NCBI RefSeq assembly: GCF_014170305.1
Contig: NZ_LZZT01000060.1
Location: forward strand, 34,907-98,906
DNA length: 64,000 nucleotides
From: Achromobacter sp. UMC71
GTDB lineage: Bacteria; Pseudomonadota; Gammaproteobacteria; Burkholderiales; Burkholderiaceae_B
Reading direction: 5' to 3'
Each line of letters starts with the position of its first letter. Position 1 is the first letter of the stretch. Below the pieces are notes generated by a model. It worked only from the letters and a program-made list of their open reading frames with translations, searched no databases and was not told the DNA's origin. Of this stretch, positions 36,069 to 43,842 are shown one piece after another. The translations under genes were made by a program, and so were the position numbers.

Positions 36069-36908
36069 ATGGCGCTATCCATGAAGGACGACGTTCGATA
36101 TCAACCGGTGCCTGGCACGCCGGGCTTGGTGCTGGGCGTGGCGCGCCTGTCCGAATTCGAGTTCGACCGCCATTACCACGTCGATTACCACATCGGCCTG
36201 GTGACCCAGGGCGTGCAGCGCCAGACCTTTCGCGGCCAGAGCATCCTGCTGGGGCCGGGCGCCGTCGCCTTGATGCCGCCGGGCGAGATCCACGACGGCA
36301 CGGGCGTGGACGACTACGGCCATTCCTACACGCTGAAGACCTTCCGCATGGCGCCCGACTTGATGCGCGGTTTCCTGGCCGAGGTGTCGGGCGCCGCGCC
36401 GGACGAACGCTTCCTGGGTACCTTGATCGAGGACGCGGGGCTGGCCACGCGGTTCGTGGCGCTGCACGCGTCATGGATGGCGGGCGCGGCCGCCGGCCCG
36501 CTGGCGCACGAGTCCGCCTCGCTGGCGCTGATGGGCGCGCTGTTCGCGCGCACCGGCGCGGTGGCGCGGCAGGATATCCGTGGCGGCCTGTCGGCGGCGC
36601 ACACGCGCACGGTGCTGGATTACTGCCAGGCCCACCTGGGCGACAAGATCGGCCTGGAAGACCTGGCGCGGTTATGCGGCCTGAGCCGCTACCAGTTCCT
36701 GCGGCGTTTCGCGCTGACGGTGGGCCTGACGCCGCACGCCTGGCTGACGCGTCTGCGGCTGGAGCGGGCCTGCGCCGTGCTGGCCCGCGCGCCCGCGTCG
36801 ATCGCCCAGGTCGCCGCCGACGTGGGTTTTTACGACCAGAGCCATTTCAACCGCGCTTTCCGCACGGCCTATGGCGTGCCGCCATCGGCCTACCGGCGCG
36901 CGGCCTGA
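36069..36908 (+). CDS. AraC-family transcriptional regulator with cupin sensor domain
   Basis: The 279-residue protein has an N-terminal cupin-like arm (HYHVDYHIGLVTQGVQ, FRGQSILLGPGAVALMPPGEIHDG) typical of the AraC ligand domain and a C-terminal double helix-turn-helix at about 180-275 (LARLCGLSRYQFLRRFALTVG, IAQVAADVGFYDQSHFNRAFRTAYG). ATG 36069 or 36081 may be the start. It converges with ltaE only four bases away. The regulated genes are not evident. Confidence 0.87.
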   Translation: MALSMKDDVRYQPVPGTPGLVLGVARLSEFEFDRHYHVDYHIGLVTQGVQRQTFRGQSILLGPGAVALMPPGEIHDGTGVDDYGHSYTLKTFRMAPDLMRGFLAEVSGAAPDERFLGTLIEDAGLATRFVALHASWMAGAAAGPLAHESASLALMGALFARTGAVARQDIRGGLSAAHTRTVLDYCQAHLGDKIGLEDLARLCGLSRYQFLRRFALTVGLTPHAWLTRLRLERACAVLARAPASIAQVAADVGFYDQSHFNRAFRTAYGVPPSAYRRAA

Positions 36909-36911
36909 CCC

Positions 36912-37970
36912 CTATTGCAACTGGGCGCGCAGCGCCGCCAGGAAATGGTCCACATCCTGTTCGCGGGTGGCGAACGAGGTGACCAGGCGCACCACGCCGG
37001 GGCCCCAGCGGTCGTGATAGAAGAGAAAGCCTTGCGCCAGCAGACCCTGGATAGCCGCGGCAGGCAGGTGGCAGAACAGGATGTTTGCCTGCGCCGGGCC
37101 TTGTGTAAGCACGCCGGGCAGGCCGGCCATGCCCGCGGCCAGGCGGGCCGCCATGGCGTTGGCCTGGCGCGCATTGCGCAGCCACAGGCCGTCATCCAGG
37201 TAGGCTTCCATCTGGGCCGACAGCAACCGCATCTTCGAAAACAGATGACCACCGCGCTTGCGCCGGTAGGCCAGCTCGGTCGCCAGGCCGGGCTCGAACA
37301 GCACGATAGCTTCGGCGCCCAGCACGCCGTTCTTGGTGGCGCCGAACGACAGCGCCGTGACGCCGGCCTTCCAGGTCATCTCGGCGGGCGTGCAGCCCAG
37401 GCTGACCAGCGCATTCGCAAAGCGCGCGCCGTCCATGTGCAGCGGCAGGCCGGCCTCGCGGCAGATGCCGCTGATCGCGGCGATCTCATCCAGCGTGTAG
37501 ACGCTGCCGGTTTCGGTGGCCTGGGTGATGCTGACGCAGGCAGGCTGCATCGAATGCACGTCGCCAGCCTTGCGGCGCACCTCGACCGCAAGCTGCGCCG
37601 GGTCGATCTTGGCGGCCTCGCCGTCCAGCAGCGTCAGGCGCGCGCCGGCGGTGTAGAACTGCGGCGCGCCGCATTCGTCGTTGGCGATGTGGCTTTGCGC
37701 ATGGCATAGCACGCTGCCCCAGGGCGGGGTCAGCGCCGACAGCGCCAGCGAATTGGCCGCCGTGCCGGTAGGCACCAGCAGCACGTCGACCTCGCGCTCG
37801 AAAATTTCACTCAGTTGCCGCGCGACGCGCTGGCTGCCGTCATCGGCGCCATAGGGCTGGGCCTGTCCCTCATTGGCGCGCAGCAGCGCATCCAGGACTT
37901 GCGGGCTGGCGCCGGCGATGTTGTCGCTGGAAAAACCCAGCTGCGGTAGGGATGGGGTCGGGGTGTCCAA
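36912..37970 (-). CDS. ltaE: Low-specificity L-threonine aldolase
   Basis: The 352-residue PLP enzyme cleaves threonine or allo-threonine to glycine and acetaldehyde. The PLP-binding lysine is Lys213 in SFGATKNGVLGAE; LHMDGARFANA at 178-188 supplies the Asp that contacts the pyridine nitrogen. The N-terminal GFSSDNIAGASPQVL matches the family. It is monocistronic and divergent from the amidotransferase gene. Confidence 0.93.
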   Translation of the reverse strand: MDTPTPSLPQLGFSSDNIAGASPQVLDALLRANEGQAQPYGADDGSQRVARQLSEIFEREVDVLLVPTGTAANSLALSALTPPWGSVLCHAQSHIANDECGAPQFYTAGARLTLLDGEAAKIDPAQLAVEVRRKAGDVHSMQPACVSITQATETGSVYTLDEIAAISGICREAGLPLHMDGARFANALVSLGCTPAEMTWKAGVTALSFGATKNGVLGAEAIVLFEPGLATELAYRRKRGGHLFSKMRLLSAQMEAYLDDGLWLRNARQANAMAARLAAGMAGLPGVLTQGPAQANILFCHLPAAAIQGLLAQGFLFYHDRWGPGVVRLVTSFATREQDVDHFLAALRAQLQ

Positions 37971-38108
37971 GGCAAGGCTCTCTGGCGGATACGGCGGAAT
38001 TGCACTATGCCGTGGCCGCCGCAGGCGGGCTTGTAGAAAATTGCACGCGGCTTACACTGGGACGGTCCCGTACCGCCCCGCGCCGGGCTTGCCTTGAAGG
38101 AGCGCATC

Positions 38109-38996
38109 ATGTGCCGCTGGCTGGCTTATACCGGTAGTCCCCTGCAAATGGAGAGCGTGCTGTTCAAGGCCAAGCACTCTCTGATCGACCAGAGCCTGCA
38201 TGCGCGCATGAGCGTCACCACCACCAATGGCGACGGCTTCGGCCTGGGCTGGTACAGCCAGGCACGGGGCGGCCCGAGCCAGGACGGTCAACCCCGGGAT
38301 GCCCTGGCCCGCCAAGAGCCGCCGTTCCGTTATCGCAGCGTGCATCCGGCCTGGAACGACCGCAACCTGCGCGAAGCCGCGCGCGCCATCCACGCGCCGC
38401 TGTTCGTGGCTCACATCCGCGCCGCCACCGACACGCCGGCCCAGGAAACCAATTGCCATCCGTTCCGCCACGGCAACTGGCTGTTCGTGCACAACGGCGT
38501 CATCCGCGACTATCCGCTGCTGCGGCGCGATCTGATGCTGATGATCGCGCCCAGCTATTTCGGTTCGCTGGAAGGGTCGACCGATTCCGAGGTGATGTTC
38601 CTGCTGGCGCTGACCTTCGGCCTGGAAGAAGACGCGCTGCCGGCGCTGGCGCGCATGGTCGGCGCGGTGGAGGAGACCGGCCGGCGCCATGGGGTGGCCC
38701 AACCCATCAACATGACGATCTGCGCGCTGGACGGCGAGCGCCTGATCGCGGTGCGCTATTCCAGTGAAGGCGAATCACGCACGCTGTTCCACAACACTTG
38801 CCTGCACCATCTGCGCCAGCTGTATCCCGACGATCCGCAGATCGCGGCGCTGGACGATGATGCCTTCCTGCTGCTGTCCGAACCGTTGACCGAGATGCCG
38901 GGGGCCTGGGAAGAGGTGCCCGAGGCCACCGCCATCATCGCCGCGCGCGGCCGGGTCGAGCACTACCCGTTCGTGCCGGTGGCGCCGGGCGCCTGA
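38109..38996 (+). CDS. Class II glutamine amidotransferase (YafJ/EgtC-like)
   Basis: The ATG at 38109 after AAGGAG places Cys2 directly behind the initiator Met (MCRWLAYTGS), as required for an N-terminal nucleophile hydrolase; longer starts would bury it. The 295-residue protein has the N-type conserved motifs HIRAAT and NCHPFRHGNWLFVHNG. Such stand-alone glutaminase domains hydrolyse gamma-glutamyl amides; the partner or substrate is unknown. Its 3' end overlaps the convergent SDR gene by 34 bp. Confidence 0.88.
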   Translation: MCRWLAYTGSPLQMESVLFKAKHSLIDQSLHARMSVTTTNGDGFGLGWYSQARGGPSQDGQPRDALARQEPPFRYRSVHPAWNDRNLREAARAIHAPLFVAHIRAATDTPAQETNCHPFRHGNWLFVHNGVIRDYPLLRRDLMLMIAPSYFGSLEGSTDSEVMFLLALTFGLEEDALPALARMVGAVEETGRRHGVAQPINMTICALDGERLIAVRYSSEGESRTLFHNTCLHHLRQLYPDDPQIAALDDDAFLLLSEPLTEMPGAWEEVPEATAIIAARGRVEHYPFVPVAPGA

Positions 38997-39799
38997 ATGC
39001 CGTAACGCGGCGCAGGCGCGTTGTGCGACAGCAGCGGCCCCAAGGCCTGGCGCGCATCCTCCAGGCGCTGCCACAGGCCGGGATCGGCCAGGGCCGGAAT
39101 CGTGACGAACTCGCCCTGGTCCAGGCCGGCCAGCGCCGCTTGCACCATGTCGTCGGCGCTCATCACGATGCCTGCCGGCAGTTCGCTGGCCGGTTTGCCC
39201 GCCAGGTCCCAGAACTCGGTGCCGGTGGCCCCGGGCAGCACGGCCTGGATGCGCAAGCCCTTGTCCGCCAGCTCGTGACGCAGCGATTGCGAATAGCCCA
39301 GCACATAGGCCTTGCTGGCACCGTAGACGCCATTGAGCATTTCGGGATGCAGCGCCACGATCGATGCGATGTTGATCAGCGTGCCGTGGCCGCGCGCAAC
39401 GAAGCCGGGCACGACGGCCATGGTCAGGCGGGTCAGGGCGGTGACGTTCAGGTCGATCATGGCCTGCATCTGGGCGGGGTCGGATTGCAGCAACGGCGCG
39501 ACGGACCCGATGCCCGCGTTGTTCACCAGCATGGTCAGCGTCGTGTCGTCACGCAGTTCCTGTTCGACGCGCGCTAGATCCGGGGCGTTGGACAGGTCGG
39601 CGACCCGCACGCGCACGTCACGGCCGGTGTCGGCGCGCAGGCGGCCGGCCAGGGCTTCCAGCCGGTCGGCATTGCGCGCCACCAGTGTCAGGTCATGGCC
39701 GCGCCGTGCCAGGTGATGCGCGTAGCGCGCACCGATGCCGGCCGAGGCGCCGGTGATCAGCGCGCGGCCAGGGGTAGTGTTGTCGAGGGTATTGCTCAT
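38963..39799 (-). CDS. Short-chain dehydrogenase/reductase (SDR)
   Basis: The 278-residue enzyme has the cofactor motif TGASAGIG at about 17-24, the NNAG motif (LVNNAGIGS) and the catalytic YGASK with the serine in NIASIVAL. An Arg after the second strand (VARNADRLE) suggests NADP(H). The substrate is not identifiable. It is divergent from a GlxA-type AraC gene 164 bp away, a common arrangement in which that regulator controls the dehydrogenase. Confidence 0.88.
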   Translation of the reverse strand: MSNTLDNTTPGRALITGASAGIGARYAHHLARRGHDLTLVARNADRLEALAGRLRADTGRDVRVRVADLSNAPDLARVEQELRDDTTLTMLVNNAGIGSVAPLLQSDPAQMQAMIDLNVTALTRLTMAVVPGFVARGHGTLINIASIVALHPEMLNGVYGASKAYVLGYSQSLRHELADKGLRIQAVLPGATGTEFWDLAGKPASELPAGIVMSADDMVQAALAGLDQGEFVTIPALADPGLWQRLEDARQALGPLLSHNAPAPRYGIQAPGATGTNG

Positions 39800-39963
39800 T
39801 GCGGACTCCAAGGGGGAAGGCGGCCAGCGCCGCCGGTACGCTTGCAGAGTAGAATCGGAGTGGAATATCCTCAATGACATAGAAGCGTCTTTTTAGGACA
39901 TTCGGCCGAGCCGGACGGTCCAGAGCTTGCGCAAGGCGCTATTTCGTATTGACGGGCTTAGCC

Positions 39964-40896
39964 ATGAAAACAATCGCGATCGTGTTGCACCCCGGTTTCC
40001 AGGTCCTGAGCCTGGCGGCCGGCACCGTTTTCGAAACGGCCAACATGCACACCGGCACGGAGGAATACCGGGTGCTGCTGGTGTCCGAGCACGGCGGGCC
40101 GGTGCCCAGCTCGCAAGGCTTCGCGGTGGATTCCGTCAAGCTGGGACGGCTTGCGGTTGACACGCTGATCGTGGCGGGCGACAACACCGGCGAAGGCGGC
40201 TCTGATGGCCTGCTGCGCGCCTTGCGCGCCGCCAGCCGCCGCGTCCGGCGCTGCGCCGCGATGTGCACCGGCGCCTTCATCCTGGCACGGGCGGGCCTGC
40301 TGGAAGGCCGCCGCGTCACCACCCATTGGCACTTCGCGCGGCGCCTGCAGCGCGAGTATCCCGGGCTGCAGGTGGACGAAGACCGCATCTACGTGGCCGA
40401 CGGCCCCATGTGGACTTCAGCGGGCATGAGCGCGGGCGTCGATCTGGCGCTGGCCATGGTGGAGGCGGACCTGGGGGCGGACGTGGCCCGCATGGTGGCG
40501 CGCAAACTGGTGCTGACGCAGCGCCGCGCGGGCGGCCAGTCGCAGTATTCGGCGCTGCTGGAACTGGATGCCAAGTCCGATCGGGTGCAGACGGCGCTGG
40601 CCTACGCCCGCGCCAACCTGAAGGCCGAACTGTCGGTCGAGGAACTGGCCCGCGCCGCCCACCTGAGCCCGCGCCAGTTCAGCCGCGTGTTCCGGCAGGA
40701 AACCGGCCAGTCGCCGGCCAAGGCTGTCGAACACCTGCGGCTGGAGGCCGCGCAGGGCATGATGCAATCGGGCCGCCATCCCGCCGAGGTCGTCGCGCGC
40801 GAAACCGGCTTCGGCGACCGCGATCGCATGCGCAAGGCCTTTCTGCGCGCATTCGGCCAATCGCCGCAGGCGATGCTGCGGGTGATGCGCGCCTGA
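39964..40896 (+). CDS. GlxA/FtrA-family AraC regulator (DJ-1/PfpI domain plus HTH)
   Basis: The 310-residue protein joins an N-terminal DJ-1/PfpI-like domain (residues 1-170; nucleophile-elbow-like CAAMCTGAFILARAGLLEGR and THWHFARRL) to a C-terminal AraC double helix-turn-helix (about 215-305). This combination defines FtrA/GlxA regulators. ATG 39964 is preferred to the TTG 15 bases upstream. Residual enzyme activity of the DJ-1 domain is not expected. Confidence 0.88.
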   Translation: MKTIAIVLHPGFQVLSLAAGTVFETANMHTGTEEYRVLLVSEHGGPVPSSQGFAVDSVKLGRLAVDTLIVAGDNTGEGGSDGLLRALRAASRRVRRCAAMCTGAFILARAGLLEGRRVTTHWHFARRLQREYPGLQVDEDRIYVADGPMWTSAGMSAGVDLALAMVEADLGADVARMVARKLVLTQRRAGGQSQYSALLELDAKSDRVQTALAYARANLKAELSVEELARAAHLSPRQFSRVFRQETGQSPAKAVEHLRLEAAQGMMQSGRHPAEVVARETGFGDRDRMRKAFLRAFGQSPQAMLRVMRA

Positions 40897-41030
40897 CCCG
40901 GTTATTGCCCAACCGCCCGCTAAAACGGGGTCATCAAGCACGCTTTGCCGATATGGGGGAGAATGCGTATCGCATGACTTTGCGACGTTCCTGGGCCGCG
41001 AAAGCACCCCGATTCCAATAAGGAAGTTGC

Positions 41031-41657
41031 ATGACTGATGAAAGAACCCCGCAGGCCCCCGACGCATTGGCGGTGTTTGCCGACACGGGGAGCACCCCGG
41101 ATTGCTTTGAGCTGCACGAGCGCGGCATCGTCCGCCAGCAAGACGGCGAGCGCCGCTACACCGCTTTTGCCGACATCTCCGACCTGTATCTGTCTGCCCC
41201 CGGCCCGCAAACCGGCCCCGACGGCATCGACCGCTTCGCCTACCGCAGCCGCGCCGAACCCGGCTGGACCCTGGTGCCGGGCAACATCGCCGAATTTCCC
41301 CGCTTCATGGACGCGTTCCGCTCGCGCCTGGTCGACCAGCGCCTGCCGGTGCTGGAAGCCAAGCTGGCCGACGGCGCGAAGGTGGCGTTCCGCACGCTGG
41401 ATGGCGGCGATTTCCCCGACCTGACCACACGCGAACTGGCCCTGTCGGCCGAAGGCCTGCACATCGGTGCCAACACCTGGCCGTACGAATCGCTGCAACG
41501 CATCGACCTGAACGACTGGACCGAAACGGTCAGCCTGAGTACCGACGACGGCGCTACGGTGTTCTCGTGCCCCGCAGCGCGCATCCTCAGTTCGGACCTG
41601 TTCGTCAACCTGGTGTACGACCGCCTGGGTGAAACGGCGCAAGCAGCATCGGCCTGA
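41031..41657 (+). CDS. Hypothetical cytoplasmic protein
   Basis: The 208-residue protein has AAGGAAG upstream of ATG 41031 and normal codon use, so it is a real gene. It has no signal peptide or membrane helix. The sequence looks beta-rich (CFELHERGIVRQQDGERRYTAFADISDLYL) and may hold two related halves, with similar 'TYESLQRIDL'-like strands around 32-50 and 140-160, as in PH-like or bacterial PH domains. I do not recognise a family with certainty. It ends at a GAAA-loop terminator. Confidence 0.65.
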   Translation: MTDERTPQAPDALAVFADTGSTPDCFELHERGIVRQQDGERRYTAFADISDLYLSAPGPQTGPDGIDRFAYRSRAEPGWTLVPGNIAEFPRFMDAFRSRLVDQRLPVLEAKLADGAKVAFRTLDGGDFPDLTTRELALSAEGLHIGANTWPYESLQRIDLNDWTETVSLSTDDGATVFSCPAARILSSDLFVNLVYDRLGETAQAASA

Positions 41658-41713
41658 CGGCCTGGATGCCTCTGGCGTCACACACCAGGCGCATAGCGCA
41701 ATCTCCGAAGCAT

Positions 41714-41737
41714 CAAGGGCCGCGAAAGCGGCCCTTG
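41714..41737. terminator. Bidirectional terminator between the hypothetical gene and dapD
   Basis: CAAGGGCCGC (41714-41723) and GCGGCCCTTG (41728-41737) form a perfect 10-bp stem with a GAAA tetraloop between convergent genes. Confidence 0.8.
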
Positions 41738-41768
41738 TGTCATGGGGGCGCGGCGTTCGCCGCGCGGA

Positions 41769-42749
41769 TCAATGGCCCGTATGCAGGGCCGGGTTGAGCG
41801 TGCCCCAGGCCGCCGTGCGCACCAGTGTTTCGACCGCGCCGGTCTGCGAGTTACGGCGGAATAGCAGCCCATGCTGGCCGGCCAATTCGACGGCCTTGAC
41901 CACGGCCCCTTCGGGCGTGAGCACGCGCGTGCCGGCAGTGACATAGCAACCCGCCTCGACGACGCAGTCATCGCCCAACGAGATGCCGATGCCCGAGTTG
42001 GCGCCGAGCAGGCAGCGCTTGCCGATGGCGACGACCTGTTTGCCGCCACCAGACATGGTGCCCATGATGGACGCGCCGCCGCCCACGTCGGTGCCGTCAT
42101 CGACGATGACCCCCGCGCTGATGCGGCCTTCGACCATGGAGGCCCCCAGGGTGCCGGCATTGAAGTTGCAGAAGCCTTCGTGCAGCACGGTGGTGCCCGC
42201 CGCCAGATGCGCACCCAACCGCACCCGCGCGGTATCGGCAATACGCACGCCGGCCGGCACGACGTAGTCGGTCATGCGCGGAATCTTGTCGACGCCCCGG
42301 ATTTCCAGGACCTGGCCAGTCGCCCGCAATTGCCAACGCAAGGCCTCGACCTGATCGACAGCGCAAGGCCCGACCGAGGTCCAGGCCACATTGGCCAACA
42401 CATTGAACAAGCCATCCAGGTTGGCGCCGTGCGGCCGGATGAGCCGATGGCTGAGCAGATGCAGGCGCAGATAGGCATCATGGGCATCAACCGGCGGGGC
42501 ATCGAGCGAAGCGATGGCGGTGCGCACGGCAACGATATCGACTTTCCGACGCGTATCGCGGCCAAGAGACGTCGGCACATGTTCGCCAAGGGCGGCGCGC
42601 GCTTCTTCAGGCGTCAGGTGGCGAGTGCCGCCGGCGGGGGAGTTGTCGGCCAGGGAAGGGCGCGGATACCACGTATCAAGAACGGTGCCGTCGGCGGCAA
42701 TGGTGGCTAGGCCGTAGGCGATGGCGCTGGTTTGAGTGGCTTGGGACAT
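41769..42749 (-). CDS. dapD: Tetrahydrodipicolinate N-succinyltransferase DapD (long form)
   Basis: The 326-residue enzyme succinylates tetrahydrodipicolinate in lysine and diaminopimelate synthesis. It is the long type found in Pseudomonas and actinobacteria: an alpha/beta N-terminal domain followed by a left-handed beta-helix from about residue 165 (RMTDYVVPAGVRIADTARVRLGAHLAAGTTVLHEGFCNFNAG, split by the usual loop) and the GGGASIMGTMSGGG segment. Start MSQATQTS at 42749 has no strong ribosome-binding site. The 5' flank runs into the G+T-rich repeat region. Confidence 0.9.
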   Translation of the reverse strand: MSQATQTSAIAYGLATIAADGTVLDTWYPRPSLADNSPAGGTRHLTPEEARAALGEHVPTSLGRDTRRKVDIVAVRTAIASLDAPPVDAHDAYLRLHLLSHRLIRPHGANLDGLFNVLANVAWTSVGPCAVDQVEALRWQLRATGQVLEIRGVDKIPRMTDYVVPAGVRIADTARVRLGAHLAAGTTVLHEGFCNFNAGTLGASMVEGRISAGVIVDDGTDVGGGASIMGTMSGGGKQVVAIGKRCLLGANSGIGISLGDDCVVEAGCYVTAGTRVLTPEGAVVKAVELAGQHGLLFRRNSQTGAVETLVRTAAWGTLNPALHTGH

Positions 42750-42859
42750 GGTGCTTGCTGAGTGTTGTTGTGGTTTTTTTTGGGGTTTCTCTTGGGGGAA
42801 TATTCTAGGCCAGGTTTGTTGGGGGGCGTGCTGGTGTTTGCGTTTTGCGGCTCGAGTTG

Positions 42860-43345
42860 TTCTTCGTAGGTCGCCCGTCGTGCAGGGCTTCGTGGCAGCG
42901 GGCGCCCACGATTGCGGTCCGGCGCGCGGGCGCCGGACTACCCCGTTGTCATCCTCGTCCGCCTTCGGCTCCCTACGGATTCCCTCGGGCGCATCGAGGT
43001 TGCCCGCTGCCACGAAGCCCTGCACGACGGGCTACGCGTGTCTGGGTCCGTTGCGCTGCTAGACCTGTGGTCAGGGCATGAAATCTGCAGGGTCGCCAAG
43101 CCGTGGCCGCGCGGGCGGCCACGTTTGGCATTTGGGTTGCTGACTGTGGTGGGGGTGCGCTTCGCGCTGGTGGGGAGCGGTTTTCTAATGGTTGCTCTGT
43201 CAGGGGGGAGGGGCGGTGATGGGCGGCGCGGCAGGCACTGGCTTGCGCATGCAGACCGTCTCGCGCGCCGCCCATCGGGCGCTGGAGACTTTGTTGGAAT
43301 CTACGGCATCCGCGCCGCTAGAAGGCCGGTGCCAATCGGATGCTG
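42860..43345 (+). repeat. Composite intergenic repeat, copy R1
   Basis: Bases 42873-42903 and 43002-43032 are perfect 31-bp inverted arms around a 98-bp spacer. The spacer is the reverse complement of the R2a core with few changes and holds the hairpin GTCCGGCGC/GCGCCGGAC. To the right, up to about 43345, the sequence matches 63485-63785. A second inverted repeat, GATGGGCGGCGCG (43217-43229) with CGCGCCGCCCATC (43263-43275), lies in that part. Confidence 0.85.
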
Positions 43346-43370
43346 CTTTATTGGTGATCAAAACATGGCA

Positions 43371-43458
43371 GGCACTCAAAGCGACAGGCACTAAGAGCAC
43401 GACAGATACTCATAGCACGACCCGCACTCAAAGCACGACAGGCATTCAAAGCACACAC
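43371..43458 (+). repeat. Minisatellite, five units of about 18 bp
   Basis: Units start at 43371 (16 bp), 43387, 43405, 43423 and 43441 (18 bp each); a representative unit is CGCACTCAAAGCACGACA. Units differ at two to five positions. Confidence 0.85.
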
Positions 43459-43470
43459 GCTCACCGCAGG

Positions 43471-43807
43471 CGCGAGAGCGGCATCCGTTTACGCAAGACA
43501 CCGCGTAAGCCTCGTAAGGCCGCCCGCGCGGCCGGCACGAGGCGGGCACCGCACCCTCCTCCAACCCCCTTTGATGGTGACTAGCATGCCAAGCACACTG
43601 ACCGCCCCAGAGGCCGTAAGTAATGCACATCAAGAGCGCGTGGCGGGGCAGGCGGGTGAGGGCGGGGCGTGTAGATGCGCCCGGCGGAATCCGAAGGAAC
43701 CGCCGAAGGCGGTGACGAGGATGAGCACGGGGCAGTCCGGAGCGAAGGCTCCGGACCGCAATCGTAGCCCCGCCCTCACCCGCCTGCCCCGTCACGCGCG
43801 GCTCAAG
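43471..43807 (+). repeat. Composite intergenic repeat, copy R2b
   Basis: Matches R2a throughout and 63889-63969 at its left end. The 33-bp arms 43636-43668 and 43767-43799 differ from perfect complementarity at one position. The core hairpin GTCCGGAGC/GCTCCGGAC is the same as in R2a. It lies opposite in orientation to R1. Confidence 0.85.
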
Positions 43808-43842
43808 AAGAAAAAACCGCGCATCAAACAATCATCAAGCTC

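Larger units (their letters stand above)
42750..43842. other. Gene-free 1.1-kb repeat cluster between dapD and the peptidase operon
   Basis: Contains, in order: a G/T-rich homopolymer-laden stretch (42750-42850), composite repeat R1 (42860-43345), an 18-bp minisatellite (43371-43458) and composite repeat R2b (43471-43807). Several open frames cross these repeats, but they recur with the repeat and lack ribosome-binding sites, so I do not call genes. Confidence 0.75.

Noticed and set aside
43371..43458. Short repeated units that could suggest a CRISPR array.
   Set aside because: Units are directly adjacent with no spacers and there are no cas genes.
42841..43584. Several short open frames within the 42.8-43.8 kb repeats, with similar ones at 63.4-63.85 kb.
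   Set aside because: They follow the nucleotide repeat, shift frame between copies and lack ribosome-binding sites; conservation is at the DNA level.
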